A stretch of DNA of 37,197 bases. It comes from Stieleria tagensis (lineage in GTDB: Bacteria; Planctomycetota; Planctomycetia; Pirellulales; Pirellulaceae). The stretch covers positions 1 through 37,197 of the forward strand of contig NZ_JAMYFE010000065.1 in NCBI RefSeq assembly GCF_024129865.1, read 5' to 3'. Of the stretch, positions 1-8,149 are shown piece after piece. Position numbers and translations under genes: made by a program. The notes below the pieces were generated by a model. It did no database searches. It worked only from the letters and a program-made list of their open reading frames with translations, and was not told where the DNA came from. The first letter of the stretch is position 1. The number at the start of each line of letters is the position of its first letter.

Positions 1-6
1 GCATAA

Positions 7-37
7 GCGCAACTTCAATACTGACGCGTCGGGCTAT
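7..37. repeat. Half-copy of dispersed repeat family A
   Basis: Read on the minus strand, this stretch contains GCCCGACGCGTCAG followed by TTGAAGTTGCGC. The same two modules recur at 28781-28925, 35817-35940 and 37065-37135, and one of them at 22481-22512. It lies just beyond the stop of the thioredoxin-like gene and is cut by the window edge, so the full element cannot be seen. Assignment rests only on comparison with the other copies in this window. Confidence 0.6.
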
Positions 38-49
38 GTTTCACCTGGA

Positions 50-904
50 CTACTTGGCAAAGGTTGTTTGTTGCCATTGAGTGAGTTCGGCGATCGTTTT
101 GGCGTCGATTGAACCGGGGATCCAAGGATCCAGTCCCTCGACGGGGGCTTGCCAACGTTTGAGTAGTTGCAGAGCAGACAGTTGATTGGCCAGTCGCTCC
201 GATGCCAACAGCTGCACCGTCTGCGGCGCACAGCGCTGTGGGATCTTGGATAGCCGATCGATGATGATCCGCCGAGACGTGACGTCGCGTGTTGCTAAAA
301 ACCCAATCAATTCGTCGACTTGTTCGTCGCTAAATTCTGTGGGTGACATCGCCAACAATTTCGGAACGTTGTGTTTGACGGCGTCGATGTTTTCACCCAA
401 CCATTGCTGCAGCGATTTCTGGTCCATGTAGCCGTCGTGCGAAAACGCAATGATGCCGTCTTGAGACAGCAGCCGTAGCGATGGCAATCCGCTGGCACGC
501 AATTCACGTGCATCGGCAGCTTGATCGTCGGCGTCGATCTTTGCCAGCACCCAGTGTTTGGCGATTGCGTCCACGGCGTTTTGATCAAATTCCTGTTCCA
601 TCTTTTTACAGAACACGCACCACGGCGCTCCGACGATCACAAAGATCGGTTGATCCGCTTCACCAGCCGCCGTGATGGCATCGTCCAACGTGTGATTCCA
701 CACAGACGATGACTCAATCGCAACGGCACCGTCTTGCACGTCATCGCTGGCAGCTGTCTGGTCCGGATCAGCCGGTGCGTCCTGACCGGCAACCAGCTGG
801 ATCTGCAAGTTCGCGAGCAACACCATCAGTATCAATCGCCTGACAGTCTGCAGCAGTGGCCGCGAAGGAATTTGGGACAGTCTGGCGAAGGGATGACGGT
901 TCAT
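50..904 (-). CDS. Exported thioredoxin-fold protein (WCVFC)
   Basis: This 284-residue protein has an N-terminal hydrophobic segment (about residues 21-38) that looks like a signal peptide or anchor, followed by a thioredoxin-like domain at roughly residues 70-170. The active-site motif is PWCVFCKK with cysteines near 96 and 99, the pattern of the DUF255/thioredoxin_7-type family, which reduces or isomerises disulfides in the envelope. The cis-proline region GLPSLRLL is present. The C-terminal 110 residues have no recognised domain. The ATG at 904 was chosen because earlier in-frame starts would overlap the upstream cytochrome gene and precede the signal peptide. It is the last gene of the MoxR/VWA cluster, 77 bases after the cytochrome gene. 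A role in keeping the cytochrome or envelope partners reduced is inference. Confidence 0.88.
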   Translation of the reverse strand: MNRHPFARLSQIPSRPLLQTVRRLILMVLLANLQIQLVAGQDAPADPDQTAASDDVQDGAVAIESSSVWNHTLDDAITAAGEADQPIFVIVGAPWCVFCKKMEQEFDQNAVDAIAKHWVLAKIDADDQAADARELRASGLPSLRLLSQDGIIAFSHDGYMDQKSLQQWLGENIDAVKHNVPKLLAMSPTEFSDEQVDELIGFLATRDVTSRRIIIDRLSKIPQRCAPQTVQLLASERLANQLSALQLLKRWQAPVEGLDPWIPGSIDAKTIAELTQWQQTTFAK

Positions 905-981
905 GGAAATGCCGATTTCAAATGTTGGAGGAGTTTCTCGTTCCGCAGCAAGAAGCTTTCTGTCGATCACATGACCAACCG

Positions 982-2313
982 TCAGTCTGCTGCTGTTTGG
1001 ATCAGCGGAGCACTGGGATCTTTGCCGTGCAGGATCTTGGACCAATAGATGTCATAATTGAATTCAGGGCTGTTCTCGTGATCATGGCAACTGATGCATT
1101 GCTCTTTGGCGACAAATGGCGTTTTGATCCTCGGGTCGGCAACATGATTGGCCGATGGACCGTGACAGTTTTCACAGCCGACGTTTTGCCGTGATTCGGA
1201 CGTTGCGATGTTGACGAACCCATCCTGGATGCCATAGCCGGTCGTGTGACAGCGTTGGCAAGCGGGATCGACTTGCGCGCCGGTCAATTGCAGCGATGAC
1301 CAAGCGTGTGAGTGCTTGGATTTGTGCCACAGCGCATCGTCGACTTGGTGACATGATCGACAAGTCTCGTTCCCGGCAATGGTCGGCTGGTCCGTGGTCA
1401 CAATCCGACGTGCAACAAAGTGGGTGTCGGTGGGGGCAAAATCATGGCGTCCTAGCGTTGCATAAAACGCTTGCACATTTTCTTCTTGGCGTTCCGAAAG
1501 CGCAATTTCACTACTGACCTCGACAACCTGGGCGTCCACTTGATGTCCAGGACGGAGTTTCATCTGCAGCAAGAACTTTCCCTTGTTAGTGCTGCTACTG
1601 ACCAGCACATGGCCGACCATTGCCGGCGGCACGACCTGTCCGGTTGGCCCTCCAATCACCGCATCAACGTCCGGCAGTTTCTGCGCCAACGCTTTCAGTT
1701 TGGACTGATCCATGTAGGCCAAAACGATCACGCGGTCGGCGGTGATCCGTGGCAACTGGGAAACGATGCTCTGGTAGGGATCGCCGGCTGTCAACGGATC
1801 CGCGACGAGTTCCGGATCAATGACGCCGATGACGGCAACCGTTTGCCCCCCGCGCTCGATCGATCTGTAGGGCGGAGCGAGCGACTGGCCGGATTCATCT
1901 CGCAAATTGGCACTGATCAACGGAAGTTTTGATTCGGACTGCAAGCGTTTTAGGTCGCTGGCCGCAAAATGTGACTCGGGCCCACCTAGGTTGAATGCGT
2001 CTAACTGCATGGTCTGTTGACCACGCAAAATGGCTTGCAGTTTGACCCAGTCATAGCGAGAGTGATTTGCGACGGCACCCCCGACGTCCAAGACCAAGAC
2101 AGGGCCGCGGGCGGCAGCTTGGGTGATCAACGTGTCCCGCCGAGAAAGGCCGCCGGACTGGTTGGACGTGCAGCCGCAGGGAGTGATCCAGCCCGCGGTG
2201 TCACCACTGATGAACACCGTCAACGGTTGGGGTTGCGGACTGCGATCACAGCCTGCAGCGAACAGCAGCAGGCCAAGACAGACGATGATCCGAGAGGAGT
2301 TGAATGCCGACAC
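982..2313 (-). CDS. Lipoprotein with metallophosphatase-like domain and tetraheme cytochrome c
   Basis: The 443-residue product begins with a lipoprotein signal (hydrophobic run ending LFAAGC). Residues about 30-280 resemble the 5'-nucleotidase/UshA-type metallophosphatase fold, including ITPCGC and GGLSRR, which typify the cytochrome-linked branch. Four CxxCH heme sites follow: CRSCH (about 318), CQRCH (352), CENCH (380) and CISCH (406), with a KHSHAW segment between them as in cytochrome c554-like proteins. Expected location is periplasmic and lipid-anchored. Metal ligands of the phosphatase look lost: SGDTAG stands where D-x-H is usual, and LDVGGA and NLGGPESHF replace the GD and GNHEFD motifs. 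The start is uncertain: the GTG at 2313 falls 14 bases after the upstream stop and directly before the signal sequence, while an ATG at 2403 would overlap the DUF4159 gene by 76 bases. Confidence 0.87.
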   Translation of the reverse strand: MSAFNSSRIIVCLGLLLFAAGCDRSPQPQPLTVFISGDTAGWITPCGCTSNQSGGLSRRDTLITQAAARGPVLVLDVGGAVANHSRYDWVKLQAILRGQQTMQLDAFNLGGPESHFAASDLKRLQSESKLPLISANLRDESGQSLAPPYRSIERGGQTVAVIGVIDPELVADPLTAGDPYQSIVSQLPRITADRVIVLAYMDQSKLKALAQKLPDVDAVIGGPTGQVVPPAMVGHVLVSSSTNKGKFLLQMKLRPGHQVDAQVVEVSSEIALSERQEENVQAFYATLGRHDFAPTDTHFVARRIVTTDQPTIAGNETCRSCHQVDDALWHKSKHSHAWSSLQLTGAQVDPACQRCHTTGYGIQDGFVNIATSESRQNVGCENCHGPSANHVADPRIKTPFVAKEQCISCHDHENSPEFNYDIYWSKILHGKDPSAPLIQTAAD

Positions 2314-2327
2314 GGCGCTATGATCGA

Positions 2328-3050
2328 TTAGTGCAACAGCGAATAGACCAACACGTTGACGTTCACCATTTCCGAGTTGGTGATTTCGTTCCCGCCACAA
2401 CAACAGCAGCCTTCGGTGTGCGAGGTGTCGTTCAATCCGTCTTGACTGTACAGCACCCCCAATCGATTGCCGAAATGGATGCCTTCGAGCGGTTTGATCG
2501 CGGCGTTCTTGGCGGTCAGTCGTTCGATGTCATAGACGGTGTGAAAAATCAAGTGTTCCATCGTTAGCGGTTCCATTTTAATTTCCGCAAAGGCCTTGCT
2601 CATTTCTCGGCGAAACGACGCGTCCCATTCGGTCGACGAACATCCCGCCGACGCCAACAAGAATCCGCCTTTTTCGATGAACGTTCGCAGGTTCTTGCGC
2701 TCCGATTCCGTCAGCGTGAACTTTCCTTCACCGGTCATGATCAACAAGGGAAAGTGATAGATCTCACTGGATTCCAATTTGACCGTGTGCAGGCGACGAC
2801 TGGTTGTGATCGCCGAGTCGGTTTCGGCGCGGGTCAAAAAGTGATCCGAAAAACATTCACTGGTCTTGTCGGTCGCGTAGATCAACTGGGCGACTTGCAC
2901 CGTGCCTTCAGATTCTCCACCAATCTGCGCGGGATCGGCAATCACGTTGGTTGCGGCAATCCCCGACACATTGTCTTGGGCAATCAGGTGCGTTGACGTG
3001 ATCGTGATCATCACGATGCTCAACGCAACGCTCGTAAATCGCTTCATCAT
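2328..3050 (-). CDS. DUF4159-domain exported protein
   Basis: A 240-residue protein with a signal peptide (first ~25 residues, ending HLIAQ) followed by a DUF4159-like domain covering most of the chain. The central part, LLIMTGEGKFTLTESER and EKGGFLLASAGC, matches the Rossmann/amidotransferase-like pattern of this family, whose function is unknown. It starts inside the upstream gene through an ATGA junction (3047-3050), with an AGGAG at 3055-3059 on the complementary strand; the second of two adjacent ATGs has the better spacing. DUF4159 proteins habitually accompany MoxR/DUF58/BatA/VWA genes, as here. Unusual is a run of four consecutive cysteines followed by two glycines (GCCCCGG, genomic about 2393-2410), close to the C-terminus. 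Confidence 0.88.
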   Translation of the reverse strand: MMKRFTSVALSIVMITITSTHLIAQDNVSGIAATNVIADPAQIGGESEGTVQVAQLIYATDKTSECFSDHFLTRAETDSAITTSRRLHTVKLESSEIYHFPLLIMTGEGKFTLTESERKNLRTFIEKGGFLLASAGCSSTEWDASFRREMSKAFAEIKMEPLTMEHLIFHTVYDIERLTAKNAAIKPLEGIHFGNRLGVLYSQDGLNDTSHTEGCCCCGGNEITNSEMVNVNVLVYSLLH

Positions 3051-5857
3051 AGGTCTCCTAGTTCTTCGGCGATGCCACGAAAGTAGTCTGACACTTGTTT
3101 ACGATACGGTGCCGGCACGACCGCTGCGCCATCACCTCGGGCGCTGGCCGCTGCCGGGGCAACCGTTCCAGCTTGGTTCGATTTCGCCGTCCCGCCTTGT
3201 TCAAACGTGGAAAATCCGCCATCGGACTTGTCACCGTTGCCACGTCGCGGTTTCGACTCTACGGTGGGCAAGCCGCCGTAGAGTCCAATGTTTTCCATGG
3301 TGTTTTGCGGCATCGCATAGCCTCCGCCCGGTGCCATTGCTGGTCCCATACCGGGTTTCATCCCGCTTTGCCCCTCGCCCAACCCCATTTGGCGGAGTAA
3401 CTGTTCAATGGAATTGCCGGGTTTGGGGGAACCGGCGGACGGGTTGAAAGAAGCGTTACAATTCTTGCACGCTTGGTCGCCCATCGAACTGCACTGACCC
3501 AAAAAGCTCTCCAAGATCTGGGCTGCCTGCGCCGCGGCGGTCGACGCTTCACCGGGCTGGTCGTCCAGCAATCCCTGCTGGGTTTGGGTCATCGCCGGGT
3601 CCGCCTGGCTGGCGCGAACTTGGCTGACAAACTCACTGGCCGTTTGCCGCAATGGATCCAGTTCGGGATCTGCCGGTAGTTGATCGACATGCGATTGAAT
3701 GTCTTCCAATAATTGGCTGAGGGCGACCTGCATCTGTTGTTGCTCGCGCCGCAGTTCATCGGCGCGACGTTTCGCGGCGGGATCATGCGCATCGGCTGAT
3801 TCGAGCGCGTCCAGACGTTCTGCCAGGCTCCGTTGACGGCGGGTCAGTTGGACGTAGCGTTGTTGGTCAGCCGCCAGCGGCAGAATCTTGCTCATCCGCT
3901 CGGTCGGATTCATCGCTGATGTCTGATGCTGTTGCTTCGTTTGATCGATTTGCTGCAGGATTTCGTCGAGCTCCTGTCGCTGCTGTTCGGACAGCTTGCC
4001 ATCGGGCTGAGTCTGTTGTTGCAGTTGCTTCATTCGTTCGGCCAGCTGATCCAGTTTGTCGGCCATCTGTTTCAGCTGTTCATTTAACCCGCGGTCTAAA
4101 TCGACCGGCAGTTCAACGTCGGCAGCCTGACGCAATGATTTAGCGGCATCAGCGGTTGCCTGCTGTACCGCTGCCAGGTCTTTCTCGGCTGATTTCATTT
4201 TCTCTTGCAAGCCCGCCAGCAGTCGTTGGGCCTGTCGCTGTTTACTGAGCACTGCTTCCATGCCACGCCGTGAAAGTTCCAGTTCCGCCAATTGTTCTCG
4301 CGAGATGATTCGCACCGTTGCAACCGGACTCTCTGCGCCTTTGACCCCCGAGGGGTCATTGTCTTCGACACGGGCAAACAACGTGATCTCGTCACCGGGC
4401 TGCAAACCATAGGCCGACAGGGGAAGCGATGTCGTGGTCCGCGCGGAGGCATCGTCTGAAACCAATTCCATCGTTGTGCCGATTTCCGGTGACTGATTCA
4501 AACCGCGAAACAATTCGATTCTCGAGATCCCGTAGTCATCTTCGGCGACCACCACGATCGGCAATTCAATGTCGGGTGTAGCCAGCGAGATCGGTTTGGG
4601 TTCCAGCATCCGCACCACCGGTTTCTGGTCCTCCAAGACGGTGATCGTGCCTTCAACCGACTCACCCGATGGCGTTCCATCAACATCGACCAGTGACATC
4701 GAAAAGTGTCCGCTGCGCGAGATCAAGAACTCGCCTTGTACGGATTGGTTGCTGTTTTCGCTTTGTTCGGTCGGCACCGAAAGTGTGACAGACTCGTTTG
4801 CGTCGCCATACTGCAATCGCAATTGTCCCGATGCCAGTGGCCGGTTGCTGGTCATCGCGACTTGCACTTTGGTCCCCTCCAGACCGACCAATCCACGCTC
4901 CGGGATCGGTCCTTCATAGCGAGCCCGTCGGGTGTAGGTCGGGGGCGTCACGATGCAATTGGCCGAAGTGATTTGTGGAGTCATGCGGATCCCTAGGCGG
5001 TGGGACTCGCTGCGGGTTTGACGAGCGCGAACGAAATAGTCCGCCGGCTGGGTGAGACGCGTCAAATAGGTCCGCCACTGGCGATCGGTTTCAGCCAACA
5101 ACGGCAACGTTTCTTGGGATTGATCGTCGTAGCGAAGCACCAATTCCAAATCGTCCACCAACGGTCCATCGATCGTGGCAGTGACTTCTAAATCAGCGCC
5201 GAACAACACCTCGGTGTCTCCCGGTTGGACCGATAGCGAAGTCGGTGAATAGGGCAACTGCGATTCCATGGGGATCAGAATTCGCTGCGCCTGGGTCCAA
5301 GCCATTCTGGGCACGATCAATGCCACCAATGCAATGGCAGCGATTGCAATCATCGCTTTGACCCACCACTGTTTTGCCGGCGCCGCTGAAACGACTTCGA
5401 CGGCATCCACTCTCTGACAAACCTGTTCGGCTTGCCGCGCCGCCAGAGCCGAAAGCGCTTGTGAAAACGGATTCACGTTTTCGCCTGCTCCGGTGGCATC
5501 GTCCGCCGAGCGGTGCAGCAAATCGTAGCCCGCCATGACTTTGCCATTGGCCTGGCTGACTTCGTCGATCTGACGTGTGATTTCTTGATCCGATCGAGCC
5601 GCTCGACTGTGGCGCATCAGCAGAATGATCGTTGCGATGGCCCCCAGTCCGGCTGCCGGCAACACCAATCGACGGACAGCAACTGGTAACGGAAATGTCA
5701 GATCGACCCACATTCCGGCGACCAAGCAAACCAGCACCAACAAGAATCCGATTGCCAGCGCCGTCAACAATCCGACCAGCAGCGCGCGCTGACGGATCGG
5801 ATGCAACGCCATCGCGTAACGAACCTTTGTCCGCTCCAAATCGTCGCTGGTGCTCAT
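3047..5857 (-). CDS. Large membrane-anchored coiled-coil protein, DUF4175-like
   Basis: The 936-residue product has two adjacent transmembrane segments (about 24-50 and 62-82) and a third at about 166-186. A large extracytoplasmic beta-rich region follows (about 190-510), with phrases such as LSVQPGDTEVLFGADLEV and VVVAEDDYGISRIELF that resemble Ig-like or bacterial surface repeats. Residues about 520-720 form a long Gln/Glu/Ala-rich coiled coil. The C-terminus is Gly/Met/Pro-rich (about 810-900) and ends in PYRKQVSDYFRGIAEELGDL, a tail frequent in planctomycete homologues. The architecture fits proteins labelled DUF4175, of unknown function. It lies between the VWA gene (39-base gap) and the DUF4159 gene (4-base overlap), which suggests a scaffold for the neighbouring VWA proteins. 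That role is inference. Confidence 0.85.
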   Translation of the reverse strand: MSTSDDLERTKVRYAMALHPIRQRALLVGLLTALAIGFLLVLVCLVAGMWVDLTFPLPVAVRRLVLPAAGLGAIATIILLMRHSRAARSDQEITRQIDEVSQANGKVMAGYDLLHRSADDATGAGENVNPFSQALSALAARQAEQVCQRVDAVEVVSAAPAKQWWVKAMIAIAAIALVALIVPRMAWTQAQRILIPMESQLPYSPTSLSVQPGDTEVLFGADLEVTATIDGPLVDDLELVLRYDDQSQETLPLLAETDRQWRTYLTRLTQPADYFVRARQTRSESHRLGIRMTPQITSANCIVTPPTYTRRARYEGPIPERGLVGLEGTKVQVAMTSNRPLASGQLRLQYGDANESVTLSVPTEQSENSNQSVQGEFLISRSGHFSMSLVDVDGTPSGESVEGTITVLEDQKPVVRMLEPKPISLATPDIELPIVVVAEDDYGISRIELFRGLNQSPEIGTTMELVSDDASARTTTSLPLSAYGLQPGDEITLFARVEDNDPSGVKGAESPVATVRIISREQLAELELSRRGMEAVLSKQRQAQRLLAGLQEKMKSAEKDLAAVQQATADAAKSLRQAADVELPVDLDRGLNEQLKQMADKLDQLAERMKQLQQQTQPDGKLSEQQRQELDEILQQIDQTKQQHQTSAMNPTERMSKILPLAADQQRYVQLTRRQRSLAERLDALESADAHDPAAKRRADELRREQQQMQVALSQLLEDIQSHVDQLPADPELDPLRQTASEFVSQVRASQADPAMTQTQQGLLDDQPGEASTAAAQAAQILESFLGQCSSMGDQACKNCNASFNPSAGSPKPGNSIEQLLRQMGLGEGQSGMKPGMGPAMAPGGGYAMPQNTMENIGLYGGLPTVESKPRRGNGDKSDGGFSTFEQGGTAKSNQAGTVAPAAASARGDGAAVVPAPYRKQVSDYFRGIAEELGDL

Positions 5858-5896
5858 GGCTTTCGGTTCCGGTGGGTCATCTCAAATCAAAATCTG

Positions 5897-8149
5897 TTAG
5901 ATCAATCCGCTTTGGCGCCGTGCTATCCAGCATACCGTCCAGCCGGCCAAGACACTCAGTAAAACCCAGCTGCGATCCCACAGCGGAATCTTTCGATTGC
6001 GTTCGGGGCGACTGTGCCGCAGATGTTGCTGGTGATCGCTGGCGACAGTGCCGATCTGGTCAGGCGGCAGCACTTTTCCACCGCTGCGTTCGGAGATTTG
6101 CCGCATCAGCCCCGGTCGCGAGTCGACTTGCAAGCGTTCGAACCAGGGGTCGCGGACGTCAAATTCGGTCACCAATCCATCTGCCGTCTGCCCATTTTCG
6201 GCGGGCGATTGCAAGGTCGCGACGTAGTGACCGGGCGGCAGCGGACCAAAATTCAATCGAAAGACACCCGGCTGGTCGGCTTGAGCAACCGGTGCGGCGC
6301 GACGCGGCAATTCCAGATCGCCGCCTTCGACCAAACAATCCGGGACCTCCGTTCGCTCTTGATCGCTGACCAACACGGTCCCAGTGACATCGTCACCGGT
6401 CACATAGTTCAGCCGGTCGCTGCGCAGCGCCAATTGTTGCCCCGGCAACAAATCCTGCTGCGAGATCAACCACTGCATCAATCCTTGCCATAGCCCGGCG
6501 TACACTTTTTCTGCATCGGCTTGATCGGGCGGCAAGAACGCCCAACGCCACATCCCGGCGCCTTCGACAACCACGCTTTGCCCACTGCCGAACGGTTGGT
6601 GCGATACGATCGGCACCGTTTGGCCGCTGTCGTCCAGCACACTTTGCACCAACACCTGGGGCAAGCCGAGTGTGGTTTTGGGTTTAGATGCGATTGCCAG
6701 ACTCGGCAGCGCAGTGATCGGATCAATGCCAGCGGAATCCTCGCCGACCAAGGCGGCCGATCGCCCCAGCGATGTCAACTGGCCGCGGGCATGGACTTCG
6801 CCGACGCCATTCCATCGCACCGGCAACAATTGACTGAGCCGCCGCTCAATTTGGCTGGTCGGTTCCCCGCGTGCACAGACAAGTGCTCCACCGTCAAAGC
6901 TGATCCAATGTCGCAACCGCTCGATCGATTCATCATCCAAGAATACTTCGATGGATCGGCCCAACACGATCACACGGTACTGTTTCAGTTTTTGGGGGTC
7001 ATTCCAGTCGCTGGTATTCGAATCAACGATTTGCCAAACGGAATTTGGTTGGTCTGGCGTGTCGATCGGGTCTGCACCCATCGAGGCCAAATCGGTGCGG
7101 CGCATCAATCGGTCGTCGCGAATCCGAATTAAACTGGTCAATTCGATCGACGGATCGGCGGCCAGGTTGGCCGCCAGAAATTTGGTGTCCCAGTACGGCT
7201 TCCCCTCCAACAACAGCACGCCAATGGGTTCATCAATCACCTGCAATTGTAAACTGGCCGTGTTGTCCGCCGCGGTGACTTCACCGTCCAGTGCATCGAC
7301 CGTGGCGACATAGCGATACAGCCCCGCGGTGTCCGGACGCAGTTCAAATTGAACCTCGGTCGGCCCATCCGGTTGAAGCCGCACACGTTTTGCCGCGATG
7401 GACTGGCCATCGTCGTACAGCCCGACGGTGACCAATCGGCCACCGAAACCGCGCCCCGACAATTGCAAATTGACGGCGACGCTGCGATCGGGAAACGTCA
7501 TCAATTGTGGGTTCCGAGCGGAGATCGCTAGATTTGATGCACCGATGCTGCCGCCAAAGACACTGGTGTAAATTGGCACGTCGACGGCACGAGCGGCGTC
7601 GGCGGTGGCAGTCACCGACAACGCCGATCCGACATTGTGCGCCCCGTCACTTAGCAATGCGATTGCGTGTCCCTGTGGTCGACCAACGGCGATCGCTTGG
7701 CGCAGCACGGCCGCCAAATTCGTGTTGCTGCCGTCCGGTTCGGTTTGCCCCTCATCGAGCTTCAGCGTCCGAGTGACCTGCCCGAAACGAACGATGCTGA
7801 CGTCGTATTTTTCGCCAGCGCTGGAGCGCACTTGCTCGGCCGCCTGCAACGCCTGCTTCCAGCGTGTTTGGTCATCGCAATCGTCGACCAGCATGCTCTG
7901 CGTTGCGTCGACCAAGACCGTGATCAGCGGTTTTCCGCTGGGGGGAACAATCGGTTCCACCCAAGTCGGATTCAGTAGCATCACCAGTGGTGCGGCAAGT
8001 GCAAACGCCATCATCGCCAACAAGATCGTTCGACGCAGCGCCGTTAGTCCAGTGTCGCGCGCCAGCGCGTACCACAGCCAACCGGCCAGCGCCGCGACCA
8101 CCAACGCGACCCACAAACTCCACGGGATCTGGGGTTCAAACACAATCAT
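5897..8149 (-). CDS. Membrane protein with VWA and glutamine-amidotransferase-like domains
   Basis: This 750-residue protein starts at the ATG at 8149, which overlaps the stop of the upstream BatA gene by an ATGA. An earlier in-frame ATG at 8224 would sit inside that gene. Two transmembrane helices lie near residues 8-28 and 40-60. A VWA domain follows, with the MIDAS-like motif DATQS at 81-85, where a threonine replaces the usual first serine. Residues about 300-480 carry a class I glutamine-amidotransferase-like fold (LLLEGKPYWDTKFL, YRVIVLGRSIEVFLD, FDGGALVCARGEP), without an evident catalytic cysteine. One C-terminal helix lies near 725-745. Such proteins are standard partners of BatA and DUF58 in planctomycete clusters; partners and ligand are unknown. 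Expected topology is a periplasmic body anchored at both ends. Confidence 0.88.
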   Translation of the reverse strand: MIVFEPQIPWSLWVALVVAALAGWLWYALARDTGLTALRRTILLAMMAFALAAPLVMLLNPTWVEPIVPPSGKPLITVLVDATQSMLVDDCDDQTRWKQALQAAEQVRSSAGEKYDVSIVRFGQVTRTLKLDEGQTEPDGSNTNLAAVLRQAIAVGRPQGHAIALLSDGAHNVGSALSVTATADAARAVDVPIYTSVFGGSIGASNLAISARNPQLMTFPDRSVAVNLQLSGRGFGGRLVTVGLYDDGQSIAAKRVRLQPDGPTEVQFELRPDTAGLYRYVATVDALDGEVTAADNTASLQLQVIDEPIGVLLLEGKPYWDTKFLAANLAADPSIELTSLIRIRDDRLMRRTDLASMGADPIDTPDQPNSVWQIVDSNTSDWNDPQKLKQYRVIVLGRSIEVFLDDESIERLRHWISFDGGALVCARGEPTSQIERRLSQLLPVRWNGVGEVHARGQLTSLGRSAALVGEDSAGIDPITALPSLAIASKPKTTLGLPQVLVQSVLDDSGQTVPIVSHQPFGSGQSVVVEGAGMWRWAFLPPDQADAEKVYAGLWQGLMQWLISQQDLLPGQQLALRSDRLNYVTGDDVTGTVLVSDQERTEVPDCLVEGGDLELPRRAAPVAQADQPGVFRLNFGPLPPGHYVATLQSPAENGQTADGLVTEFDVRDPWFERLQVDSRPGLMRQISERSGGKVLPPDQIGTVASDHQQHLRHSRPERNRKIPLWDRSWVLLSVLAGWTVCWIARRQSGLI

